The position numbers and the translations under genes were made by a program. Shown in pieces: positions 30,446 to 38,662 of a stretch of DNA of 64,000 nucleotides. How positions within the stretch are numbered: position 1 is the stretch's first letter; every line of letters begins with the position of its first letter. The notes beneath the pieces are model-generated. The model ran no database searches. It was not told the DNA's origin and saw nothing but the letters and a program-made list of their open reading frames with translations. The stretch is from Legionella fairfieldensis ATCC 49588. Lineage in GTDB: Bacteria; Pseudomonadota; Gammaproteobacteria; Legionellales; Legionellaceae. The stretch spans positions 16,960 through 80,959 of the forward strand of contig NZ_JHYC01000016.1 of NCBI RefSeq assembly GCF_000621525.1, read 5' to 3'.

Positions 30446-31167
30446 GTGAGCTGTTAGCACAACATTTAAAAAAATCATTTAAAGCACGTACCGTAGTGAA
30501 TGATGTAAGTATGGCCATTCGCCGTGGTGAGTGCGTAGGTCTGTTAGGTCCTAATGGAGCAGGAAAAACAACCTGCTTTTATATGATTGTAGGCTTGCAA
30601 TCCTGTGATGAAGGCAGGATTATTCTTGACGGTAAGGATGTCACCAAAGCGCCCATGCATCAGCGCGCCCGCCTTGGCATTGGTTATTTACCGCAAGAAG
30701 CGTCCGTATTTCGTAAAATGAGCGTAGCGGATAATATTTTAGCTATTTTACAATTACGCAAGGATCTGGATGAAAGAGGCCGTCAGGAAAAATTAGACGC
30801 CTTAATGCAGGAATTTCACATCAGCCATTTACAGAACAATTTAGGCATGAGTTTATCCGGTGGGGAGCGTCGCCGTGTAGAAATTGCTCGTGCTTTAGCC
30901 ATTGAACCCGTTTTTATTTTATTAGATGAACCTTTTGCGGGCGTAGACCCTATTTCTGTATTAGATATTAAACGAATCATTTCTCATTTGTGTGATAAAA
31001 ATATTGGTGTGCTGATTACGGATCATAATGTGCGTGAGACTCTGGATATCTGTGAACGTGCTTATATTGTGAGTCAAGGTAAGATTCTTTGTGAAGGGAC
31101 ACCAGATGAAATTCTTGCTAACCAACAGGTTCGTGCTGTTTACTTAGGTGAGGAGTTTTCTTTGTAA
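30442..31167 (+). CDS. lptB: LPS export ABC ATPase
   Basis: 241 residues. Walker [11 protein letters not shown]-loop in [11 protein letters not shown], signature [15 protein letters not shown], Walker [14 protein letters not shown], switch His in [10 protein letters not shown]: all LptB-typical. Drives LPS extraction with LptFG, which are not in the window. Stop shares a base with the pabA start (TAATG). Confidence 0.98.
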   Translation: MSELLAQHLKKSFKARTVVNDVSMAIRRGECVGLLGPNGAGKTTCFYMIVGLQSCDEGRIILDGKDVTKAPMHQRARLGIGYLPQEASVFRKMSVADNILAILQLRKDLDERGRQEKLDALMQEFHISHLQNNLGMSLSGGERRRVEIARALAIEPVFILLDEPFAGVDPISVLDIKRIISHLCDKNIGVLITDHNVRETLDICERAYIVSQGKILCEGTPDEILANQQVRAVYLGEEFSL

Positions 31168-31733
31168 TGTTGTTATTAATCGACAATTATGATTCCTTTA
31201 CTTACAATCTGGTGCAATATTTTCAATGTTTAAAGCAAAACGTCTTCGTTTTTGAGAATGATCGTATTAATATTTCCGATATTGAGCGTTTGTCACCGCA
31301 GTACCTCGTCATTTCCCCCGGTCCTAAAGGTCCGGAGGAAGCAGGGATTTCATTACCATTAATCAGGTATTTTTACCGCAAGCTTCCTATATTAGGAATT
31401 TGTCTGGGACATCAATGTCTAGCCCACGCTTTCGGTGCCTCTATCATTCAGGCTCCAGAAATAATTCATGGAAAAACGTCCTCTATAACACATAACAAGC
31501 GAGGTCTTTTTCATGACCTGCCTAATTGCTTTCAGGCTGCACGTTATCATTCATTAGCGGTAGATAGTAAAACCCTGCCTTCCTGTTTTGCTATTGATGC
31601 GTGGGCAGATACAACCATTATGGCCATTTCTCATCGTCAATACCCTCTTTATGGCCTGCAATTTCACCCAGAATCAGTTTTGAGTGAACATGGCCTTACC
31701 CTTTTAAATAACTTCTTACATTATGAAAATTAA
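31167..31733 (+). CDS. pabA: Glutamine amidotransferase subunit (PabA/TrpG)
   Basis: 188 residues, class I glutamine amidotransferase. Nucleophile Cys in LGICLGHQCLAHAFG, His-Glu pair in LQFHPESVLSEHG. It supplies ammonia to aminodeoxychorismate or anthranilate synthase component I. No trp or pabB gene adjoins, so PabA is more likely than a dedicated TrpG, but amphibolic use is possible. The glycine loop reads SPGPKGPEEAG. Coupled to lptB by TAATG; location in an LPS operon is unusual by function. Confidence 0.88.
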   Translation: MLLLIDNYDSFTYNLVQYFQCLKQNVFVFENDRINISDIERLSPQYLVISPGPKGPEEAGISLPLIRYFYRKLPILGICLGHQCLAHAFGASIIQAPEIIHGKTSSITHNKRGLFHDLPNCFQAARYHSLAVDSKTLPSCFAIDAWADTTIMAISHRQYPLYGLQFHPESVLSEHGLTLLNNFLHYEN

Positions 31734-31769
31734 TAAACTTTTGGAACAATTAGTTGCTGGCGACCTGTG

Positions 31770-31796
31770 ATAATTAACACAAATTGTGTTAATTAT
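31770..31796. promoter_or_regulatory. Perfect 27-bp palindrome
   Basis: Half-site ATAATTAACACAA, a single central A at 31783, then its exact complement. It lies 36 bp after pabA. No T-run follows on either strand, so it is not an obvious intrinsic terminator; it looks more like a dimeric repressor site. Regulator unknown. Confidence 0.5.
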
Positions 31797-31927
31797 GATT
31801 AAAAATCAGCATATTAATTCTAATGCGCATGAAAGCGAAACAGTGGAAGAGCTGACGGTCACAGCCTTATGAGTGATGGATGAATCTTATTCGAATCGCC
31901 ATCTTCCCGCTTAATGTTCTCAATTAT

Positions 31928-31956
31928 TTGTTTTACTGTGCTAAATTTAGCATAAT
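31928..31956 (+). promoter_or_regulatory. Predicted glsA promoter with embedded operator
   Basis: TTGTTT (31928-31933), 17-bp spacer, CATAAT (31951-31956). The perfect 14-bp palindrome TGCTAAATTTAGCA (31939-31952) fills the spacer and touches the -10 box, a classic repressor arrangement. ATG of glsA is 30 bp downstream. Confidence 0.45.
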
Positions 31957-31986
31957 GGCTTTTCCTTTTTCTATTGCTGAGAGTTT

Positions 31987-32919
31987 ATGACGCAAGACAT
32001 AATAACAATCGATTTTTTACAACAGTTGGTAAAAAAAGCTGAACAGAACCAGGATGGGGACACGGCTAATTATATTCCGGAGTTAGCGAATGTTAATAAA
32101 GAGTTAACCGCTATTGCAGTTCGTTCTCTTGATGGTGAAACAGTTTTATACACCAATATGCCTTTAGCCCCGGTCACTTTACAAAGTACGGCTAAAATGA
32201 TTCCCCTAATTGCTCTCCTGGAAGAGTTTGGCGCTCAAAAACTTTTTGAATGGGTGAAAGTGGAACCTTCTGGTGATGATTTCGACTCGATTACCCGTCT
32301 GGAACAGTTTGGCCCTAAACCATCCAATCCCATGCTGAATGCCGGAGCTATTACCTTATGTTCACATATACCAGGTGTAGGAGAGCAACAATTTATATGG
32401 TTAGATCATTGGGTACAAAAACTTTTTAATCAACGCCTTAATATAAATCATTTGGTCCTTGCTTCTGAAAAAAGAACCGGTGATCGGAATCGCTCTCTCG
32501 CCTATTTATTAAAAAGCCGTAATAAATTAGGTACAGGTGTCAATGAGACCCTCGATTTATATTTTACTCTTTGTTCCTATGAAGCTGTTTTGGATCAAAT
32601 GCTTTATTTACCCACTCTACTGGCCAATGCAGGAAAAGATCCCGTGAGTGGCGAGCAGATCATTTCTCTTGAAACATGTAAAATTACCCTGGCTATTATG
32701 GCCACCTGTGGTTTATATGATGAAACAGGTACCCATATGGTTAAAACAGGTATGCCCGCCAAGAGTGGTGTTTCAGGATATACGATGGCTGTTGCACCAC
32801 GTAAGGCCGGTATTGCTGTCTTAAGCCCGCGAGTGAATGCAAAAGGCAACAGTATTCGCGGTGAAATAATGTTAGAAGATTTATCCAATATCACAGGCTG
32901 GCACTTTGCTATTTCCTAG
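31987..32919 (+). CDS. glsA: Glutaminase A
   Basis: 310 residues, the standard size for serine-dependent beta-lactamase-like glutaminases. The Ser-Lys dyad is in LQSTAKMIPL (SxxK), with substrate and oxyanion blocks NPMLNAGAI, GDRNRSLAYLL and MPAKSGVSGYTMAV. It hydrolyses glutamine to glutamate and ammonia in the cytosol. The Shine-Dalgarno is a modest GAGAG. Two palindromes upstream suggest repressor control. Confidence 0.95.
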   Translation: MTQDIITIDFLQQLVKKAEQNQDGDTANYIPELANVNKELTAIAVRSLDGETVLYTNMPLAPVTLQSTAKMIPLIALLEEFGAQKLFEWVKVEPSGDDFDSITRLEQFGPKPSNPMLNAGAITLCSHIPGVGEQQFIWLDHWVQKLFNQRLNINHLVLASEKRTGDRNRSLAYLLKSRNKLGTGVNETLDLYFTLCSYEAVLDQMLYLPTLLANAGKDPVSGEQIISLETCKITLAIMATCGLYDETGTHMVKTGMPAKSGVSGYTMAVAPRKAGIAVLSPRVNAKGNSIRGEIMLEDLSNITGWHFAIS

Positions 32920-33050
32920 CTTACATTTCTTGAGATTTTATGGATAAAAAACGGGCAATCTCGCTTCGTGCGTAGGCATCCAATTAAGGCTGTAATTCCT
33001 ACGTACCGCGGCTTGTCCACGTTAAAGCTAAAGAAAATGTTAATTCGTTT

Positions 33051-33200
33051 TTATTTGGGAGCAGGCTCTGGTCTGTCAACAGGTTCTGGCTCAGGGACAT
33101 TATCAGGAATAGGCTCTGGCGGTTCAGGTAACGGCGGGTCTTCTAAAGGAGGGTTAGGAATTTCCCCTGCTTGTCTCAAAAAAAAGATTTTTTTAGACAT
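33051..33200 (-). CDS. Pro/Glu-rich 49-aa small protein
   Basis: ATG 33200 to TAA 33051 encodes 49 residues starting MSKKIFFLRQAGEIPNPP and continuing with repeated PEP-type units (PLPEPPEP, PEPEPVDRPEPAPK). A strong AGGAG Shine-Dalgarno sits about six bases upstream. After residue 12 it is about 40% proline with many Asp/Glu and no Lys until the last position, so an extended acidic polyproline chain is expected. No signal peptide or family recognised. The opposite strand shows a 94-codon Gly/Ser-rich shadow frame. I think this gene is real because of its Shine-Dalgarno and strongly non-random composition. Confidence 0.65.
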   Translation of the reverse strand: MSKKIFFLRQAGEIPNPPLEDPPLPEPPEPIPDNVPEPEPVDRPEPAPK

Positions 33201-33295
33201 AAGAACTCCTGAAAATAATTTCTTACTTAAATATAGTCTATTTATTAAATAAAATTAAAGGGTGGCGTCAACCAAAGGTCCATTTTCATTATCTA

Positions 33296-33455
33296 CATCT
33301 ACGTCCCCGCGGCTTATCCTTGAGAGATGGTCACAAAAAGTGACGATAAGCATCTGTATTATTTTGAGTCATTCCCGTGAAAACGGGAATCCATCCTCAA
33401 CTTGCCTCGTCCCTTCGCTTGAGAGAAGATCCCAACTTTCGCGGGATGACATCAA
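33296..33455. repeat. REP-like extragenic hairpin element
   Basis: The hairpin ATTCCCGT-gaaa-ACGGGAAT (33371-33390) starts a longer inverted structure: GTCATTCCCG at 33368 is answered by CGGGATGAC ending at 33450. CTTGAGAGA occurs twice (about 33321 and 33419). Related to the GTCATCCCCCGC hairpin at 62042-62066. Confidence 0.6.
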
Positions 33456-33470
33456 TATTGCGTTATTAAA

Positions 33471-35387
33471 TTAATTAAGAAATTCAACGGCGTTTAAGTA
33501 TTGTCCTTGTCCCCATTTTAAATGTAATTCTTGTAGAACCTGCCATTGTTTCTCATTTTCTACTTGTGTAGCAATAAGTTGTATATCCAGTATTTTTGCC
33601 ATTTCACTAAAATAATGGATAAAAAATTGTTTATTTTGATTCTCTATTACATCATGAATTAAACTTCCGTGTAATTTTAAATAACTAATGGGTAATTCAC
33701 TCAGATAGTGCATGGGAGAAAAATGAATACCGACTTGATCAATACCTACCTTAATCTCTAAACTCTGTAAAATTTTTACAAATAATGTCACCTTGGTGAA
33801 ATAATTTAAAACCAGTTCTTCTTTAAGTTCAATATAAAGATTTTTTCTTAAAGAAAGCGGCAAATTTTCAAGCTTTGTAACGTAATCGGCCTGATATTCA
33901 GAGTTCAACACCGTTTCATCCGCTACATTTAAAGCAAGCATATCGCGGCTTAAATGACCATTGACAGTGATTTTAGCCAAAACAAATTGATCAATCAGAT
34001 AGGCTATACCTGATTTTTCGGCAATAGGCATAAAATAACCCGCACTAATTTGTTGATCCTCCAAATTAATACGAGCAAAAATTTCCTTGTGATAATAGTC
34101 TTTTTTTCCAATAATTAGTTGGGAACATAACGAAAGTTTAAGTTCAGACAACGCAGTGATAATAAGATCCCCGGTAACACTCAGACGATGCATACCATGA
34201 ATGTTTGCACTATAAGCTATCCTGTCTGGCGCCTGTTTTGCCTTTTTTAGTAATTCATCCAATTCGTTGAAAAGATTCTCTTGCATCTGGTGTAACTGAT
34301 AAGGAGCTACTGCCAAAAACACTTTACATATACTATTGTTATAAAATAACCCCTGAAGGAGTTGATTAAACGTTTCTATCCTCTTAATAAATAAATCGGT
34401 ATTATTTTCCCTGATAAGTAAGGCAAAATTATTTTCACTTATTCTTGCCAGACTTATAATCTCCTTAGTTGACCAAAAATTAACACACACTTTGGCTACG
34501 TTGTCGACAACATTATCGCCTTGCTGCAATCCTTGCTTCTTATTTAAACTTTCCAGCTCATCGATGATAATCAGGATCATAAAGCCTGGAGTGAACTCTT
34601 CTTTGTTATTAAGTAATGATGTTAGTTGCTGCAGAAAATAACGACGGTTACCAAGGCCAGTCAGATTATCCTGAAAAGCCTGCAAACGTAGCGTTTCAAT
34701 TTGCTGAGCTTGTTCCTCAAATAACCCCTTGATTCGACCTACCATTTGGTTCATGGCAAAGGTCACATGCTTTAACTCAGGTGTTTTAGGGAAAATAGTT
34801 TCTATAGGAAATTTGCGTTCACAGATAGCTAAAGCCTGCTCTGCAATTCGCTTTATAGGTCTCAACAACCATTGAATAAATATATAAGCGCTGGCAAGCG
34901 ACAATAGCGCAAATAATAAATACCAAAAAATCAATAAGAGTACATTGCGCCACAAGGATTTATAAGCATAATTATTGTCACTTGTAACAAAAATTTCGCC
35001 TAATTGTTTATCATTTTTTATTACAGGTAAAGAACTTCGAGCTGCGGGCCAGCGAATTAAATGAATAAACCAGCGAGGCACTTTGGAACGCTGTACGGGT
35101 AAATGACGCGAAGCTAATACAACACCGGAAGTATTTTTTAATTCCACGCTGGAAAAATACCCCCGATCAAATATATTATCAACAATGGTCAAAACCATCG
35201 TATTATTCTCGGAGATACCAATCTGGTTTAGCAGCAAACCGAGCGTGGTTGCCATATCTTTTGCATTGTTATTGGTTTGTTGAATAAAATAATTCCGTTC
35301 ATTATTCAAGCTGATAAGATAAATACCAACAAAAATTACCATCTGTAAACCAAGAACACTATAGGCTATTTTTTTGGTAAGGGTCAT
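33471..35387 (-). CDS. LapD-like degenerate GGDEF/EAL c-di-GMP receptor
   Basis: 638 residues: TM1 about 8-26, periplasmic output domain about 27-145 (VPRWFIHLIRW), TM2 about 148-172, HAMP about 173-225, GGDEF about 235-390, EAL about 400-638. The GGDEF motif is replaced by SENNF (317-321) and the EAL motif by EIFAR (435-439), so neither synthesis nor hydrolysis is expected. This is the LapD pattern: c-di-GMP binding by the dead EAL domain controls sequestration of the periplasmic protease LapG. No lapG or adhesin gene lies in this window, unlike many lapD loci. Dot-like neighbours are absent; xseA is divergent. Confidence 0.82.
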   Translation of the reverse strand: MTLTKKIAYSVLGLQMVIFVGIYLISLNNERNYFIQQTNNNAKDMATTLGLLLNQIGISENNTMVLTIVDNIFDRGYFSSVELKNTSGVVLASRHLPVQRSKVPRWFIHLIRWPAARSSLPVIKNDKQLGEIFVTSDNNYAYKSLWRNVLLLIFWYLLFALLSLASAYIFIQWLLRPIKRIAEQALAICERKFPIETIFPKTPELKHVTFAMNQMVGRIKGLFEEQAQQIETLRLQAFQDNLTGLGNRRYFLQQLTSLLNNKEEFTPGFMILIIIDELESLNKKQGLQQGDNVVDNVAKVCVNFWSTKEIISLARISENNFALLIRENNTDLFIKRIETFNQLLQGLFYNNSICKVFLAVAPYQLHQMQENLFNELDELLKKAKQAPDRIAYSANIHGMHRLSVTGDLIITALSELKLSLCSQLIIGKKDYYHKEIFARINLEDQQISAGYFMPIAEKSGIAYLIDQFVLAKITVNGHLSRDMLALNVADETVLNSEYQADYVTKLENLPLSLRKNLYIELKEELVLNYFTKVTLFVKILQSLEIKVGIDQVGIHFSPMHYLSELPISYLKLHGSLIHDVIENQNKQFFIHYFSEMAKILDIQLIATQVENEKQWQVLQELHLKWGQGQYLNAVEFLN

Positions 35388-35555
35388 GAATACCTATCCT
35401 TTTAATTTCTTGAATAATCAATGTTGCAGCACCCTACGGAAGAGACTTGATTCAGAACCTCCGGTTCTCAAGACTGCAGGCGCTGCTATTATAGGCATAA
35501 TTTAGTAGAGACTGTATTATATCCTTGCCATTAATGAATTTTAAGTTCTTATATT

Positions 35556-36890
35556 ATGCAAAATGACCCAACTGTGATTACTGTTACTCAACTTAATCGT
35601 CAAATCCGTTCCTGGTTGGAAATGGAAATTGGTGAAATTAAAGTAACGGGGGAGTTATCCAATTTTTCCAAACCCACTTCTGGTCATTTTTATTTTACCT
35701 TAAAAGATCATTCGGCTCAGCTACGCTGTGTTTATTTTCGCAATTATCATGATAAAAAAAACCATGCTTTTCAAGATGGCCAGCAGGTTATTGCCAGTGG
35801 TCGATTAAGTCTGTACGAAGCGAAAGGCGAATATCAACTTATTGTACATAACCTGCGTGAAGCCGGATTAGGTGAACTCTATCATCAATTTGAACAACTC
35901 AAAATAAAACTTCAGGCACAAGGTCTGTTTGAGCAGGCCAGAAAAAAGAAAATACCTCGTTTTCCCGTTGTCATTGGCATCATCACCTCTACAAATGGCG
36001 CCGCACTACGCGATATTTTAACGACTCTGGCAAGACGTTTTCCCTTGGCAGCAATAAAAATATATACCAGTGAAGTGCAGGGAAAAGAGGCATCAAAACA
36101 GTTAATTAAAGCATTAAATAAAGCCAATGAGGAACGCCTCGCCGATGTCTTGATTCTATCTCGTGGTGGAGGCAGTCTTGAAGATTTGTGGGCATTTAAT
36201 GATGAACAGCTTGCATTCACCATTAGTAGAAGTACCATTCCTGTCGTTTCCGGGATAGGGCATGAAACCGATTTCACTATTGCTGACTTTGTTGCTGATT
36301 TAAGGGCTGCAACACCGACTGCGGCAGCAGAAGCCGTCACTCCCAATCAATTGGATTTACTAAGTATTTTGCTGACTTTGGAAGAACGAATACTAAGAGC
36401 TATTCATCATTTTTCTAAACATCAAAAACTGCGATTATTACATCATCGTGCTAAACTGTTGTCACCGGCACAATTAATTAGCAGACATTGGCAGGCTCTC
36501 GATTATTTAGAAAAACAACTTCAATATAATATGTATCACCTTATTCAGAAAAAACAAGCAAAACTGAATCATCAGCTATCACAACTCAATGCAAAAAATC
36601 CAAAACTATTGTTTCAACAACATCAAACAAAATTACAATATTTTGAACAACAACTCATACAAGTCATGCAGATAAAATTTAATAAATCAAAAGAAGTTTT
36701 TACTATAAAATTAGCAACTTTACATGCTGTTAGTCCTTTAGCTACTCTGGATCGAGGCTATGCTCTTGCGACCTTTAACAAAACTATTCTTTTTAATAGC
36801 CATCAAGTCAGACCAGGAGATAATATCGAGGTCCGTTTAGCAAAAGGTAATCTTCAGTGTACAATTATTACCGTAAAAAATTCAGGTTAA
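35556..36890 (+). CDS. xseA: Exodeoxyribonuclease VII large subunit
   Basis: 444 residues. N-terminal OB-fold (VTGELSNFSKPTSGHFYFTLKD), then the catalytic domain with GIITSTNGAALRDIL, SRGGGSLEDLWAFNDE and GIGHETDFTIADFVADLRAATPTAAAE, and a long coiled-coil C-terminal part. Degrades single-stranded DNA with XseB, which is not in the window. Followed 6 bp later by the rhomboid gene. Confidence 0.97.
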   Translation: MQNDPTVITVTQLNRQIRSWLEMEIGEIKVTGELSNFSKPTSGHFYFTLKDHSAQLRCVYFRNYHDKKNHAFQDGQQVIASGRLSLYEAKGEYQLIVHNLREAGLGELYHQFEQLKIKLQAQGLFEQARKKKIPRFPVVIGIITSTNGAALRDILTTLARRFPLAAIKIYTSEVQGKEASKQLIKALNKANEERLADVLILSRGGGSLEDLWAFNDEQLAFTISRSTIPVVSGIGHETDFTIADFVADLRAATPTAAAEAVTPNQLDLLSILLTLEERILRAIHHFSKHQKLRLLHHRAKLLSPAQLISRHWQALDYLEKQLQYNMYHLIQKKQAKLNHQLSQLNAKNPKLLFQQHQTKLQYFEQQLIQVMQIKFNKSKEVFTIKLATLHAVSPLATLDRGYALATFNKTILFNSHQVRPGDNIEVRLAKGNLQCTIITVKNSG

Positions 36891-36896
36891 TTACTA

Positions 36897-37484
36897 ATGA
36901 TAATAGAACAATTGAACACGAGCATGGAACTTATAAATAGCCAGACACGGGCGAATTTGAATATTCTGGCTATTGTTTTACTTATTCCCTGGTCTGTCTA
37001 CTTTTTGAATCAATTTTTAGGCAATCGACTCTTTTATCTAGGAATTATTCCAAGACGGGTATACGGTCTTTTTGGTATATTCTTAGCCCCTGTTTTGCAT
37101 GCTAATTTTAACCATCTTTTTTTCAACTCCATTCCTTTAATTGTTTTAAGTAATTTTATTTTAATTAATGGTCTATCTTATTTTTTGTGGGTTACTGTTA
37201 TCATTACCATTCTTAGCGGCATGTTAATCTGGTGTTTTGCAAAACCCGGCATTCATATTGGCGCAAGTGCATTAATTACAGGCTATTGGGCTCTTTTAAT
37301 AAGTGACATTTTTCAACAAGGTACACTCACTGCAATTATTCTGGGCGTTCTTAGCGTTTATTATTTTGCCGGCATTTTTTTAGGAATTTTCCCCGGGAAA
37401 AAAGGTGTATCATGGGAGGGACATTTATTTGGTTTGCTGGCCGGTTTTGTTACAAGTTATTTTTCCACAATTTTTTTACAGTAA
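36897..37484 (+). CDS. Rhomboid-family intramembrane serine protease
   Basis: 195 residues with about six membrane helices. Catalytic Ser is in HIGASALITG (GxS), catalytic His in SWEGHLFGLLAG, and the upstream LHANFNHLFFNS block supplies the conserved His/Asn of helix 2. Cleaves membrane proteins within the bilayer; substrates unknown. Start ATG 36897 lies 6 bp after xseA, but Met10 is an alternative. Confidence 0.88.
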   Translation: MIIEQLNTSMELINSQTRANLNILAIVLLIPWSVYFLNQFLGNRLFYLGIIPRRVYGLFGIFLAPVLHANFNHLFFNSIPLIVLSNFILINGLSYFLWVTVIITILSGMLIWCFAKPGIHIGASALITGYWALLISDIFQQGTLTAIILGVLSVYYFAGIFLGIFPGKKGVSWEGHLFGLLAGFVTSYFSTIFLQ

Positions 37485-37496
37485 TTCAAGGGCCTT

Positions 37497-38564
37497 ATGA
37501 AAATAATGCTATTAAAAAATGAAATACAACGATTATATACTATTAAAAATGATAAAGAGACTACTGAAGAAAAATTAAATCGGGAAAAACAGAAATTAAA
37601 CTATCTGAAAAAAATGGTTTCCTGTTTACTTGATAAAAAAGCGAATAAAAAAGCCATTGGTAAGGAAAAAAATGAACGATTTAATTTTTTAAAGAGGATT
37701 TGTTATTATTTTTTCCTTACATTTAGAATCCTGGAATTTGGAATAGGGAATTTTTGCTTCTGGAGAGATTTTCTCTTGCTGATTTTTAGTTTACAAACAC
37801 CTTTTTTACTAATAGGTAGTATTGCATTGTCAATGTTGAGTAGTCTATTTCTTTATGCATTTGAATCATCCCAATTTAAACTCGTTTTAGGATTATCTGG
37901 CAATCCTGGTAAACATCAATCTCTTTTTTTAATTTATACTAAACAAATCAATGCAGTAGAAAAAATAAACAGATTATTATTTGATATAAAAGCTATTGAT
38001 TTCATTCCCAAAAACCACTATGAGGAATATATAAAGTTAGCTTATCTTATAAATAAAGATATAGAGGAAAAACAGAAAAAGATTGGTGAATTTCATGAAA
38101 CTTCAGGGAAAAAAATCTTTAGATGGGCAGCTACTCTTTTTTATATCTCCTTATCTCTTGCCTGCACTTACTTTATGGGCGTTGCTCTTTTAACTCTGGT
38201 TTCTGTTTCATTAACAAATCCGATTGGCCTGTTATTAATTGGCTTAATGATTTTAGCCACTATAGGTTCCAGACTTTCTGTTCAGGGACGAGGTATATTT
38301 CAATTAATCAACCCCCATCATTTACAATTTAATGCGTTGAAAAAGAAATTAAACAAGTTTGAAGTAAAGAATGAAGTAGATTTTCAAATGGCCAGCCAAA
38401 TTCATATTGGCCTGGAATTTGCCCATACTCATGCTGACCCGGCGAGATCTCAAAAGGATCGGATGCAAAAGAAACCCTATTCTACTAAACAACTCAATTT
38501 TTTTCCTGATGCCTCCCCCAGAGTTAATCCTCCGAAGAGCACTTCTTTACCCTTTTCTTTTTAA
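37497..38564 (+). CDS. Unknown membrane protein with coiled coil
   Basis: 355 residues, not recognised. Residues about 5-60 are Lys/Glu-rich and likely coiled-coil; hydrophobic segments lie near 66-84, 90-120, and 210-258, and the tail (about 275-355) is soluble and basic, ending KSTSLPFSF. Two hydrophobic hairpins flanked by charged helices are common in Legionella effectors that insert into host membranes, but no Glu-rich C-terminal signal is present. It is 12 bp after the rhomboid gene, so it may share its transcript. AT-rich relative to mfd. Confidence 0.5.
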   Translation: MKIMLLKNEIQRLYTIKNDKETTEEKLNREKQKLNYLKKMVSCLLDKKANKKAIGKEKNERFNFLKRICYYFFLTFRILEFGIGNFCFWRDFLLLIFSLQTPFLLIGSIALSMLSSLFLYAFESSQFKLVLGLSGNPGKHQSLFLIYTKQINAVEKINRLLFDIKAIDFIPKNHYEEYIKLAYLINKDIEEKQKKIGEFHETSGKKIFRWAATLFYISLSLACTYFMGVALLTLVSVSLTNPIGLLLIGLMILATIGSRLSVQGRGIFQLINPHHLQFNALKKKLNKFEVKNEVDFQMASQIHIGLEFAHTHADPARSQKDRMQKKPYSTKQLNFFPDASPRVNPPKSTSLPFSF

Positions 38565-38662
38565 ATCCGGAGAGCATATCCTGACTCAACCTGACATTAC
38601 TTTGGCGCTTTTTGCTTTTATAGTATACTTTGCCCCTCTGACGTTTAGCGGTTACTTATGCC

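Noticed and set aside
32968..33252. 94-codon Gly/Ser-rich frame on the plus strand
   Set aside because: It is the antisense shadow of the Pro/Glu-rich small ORF and lacks a Shine-Dalgarno.
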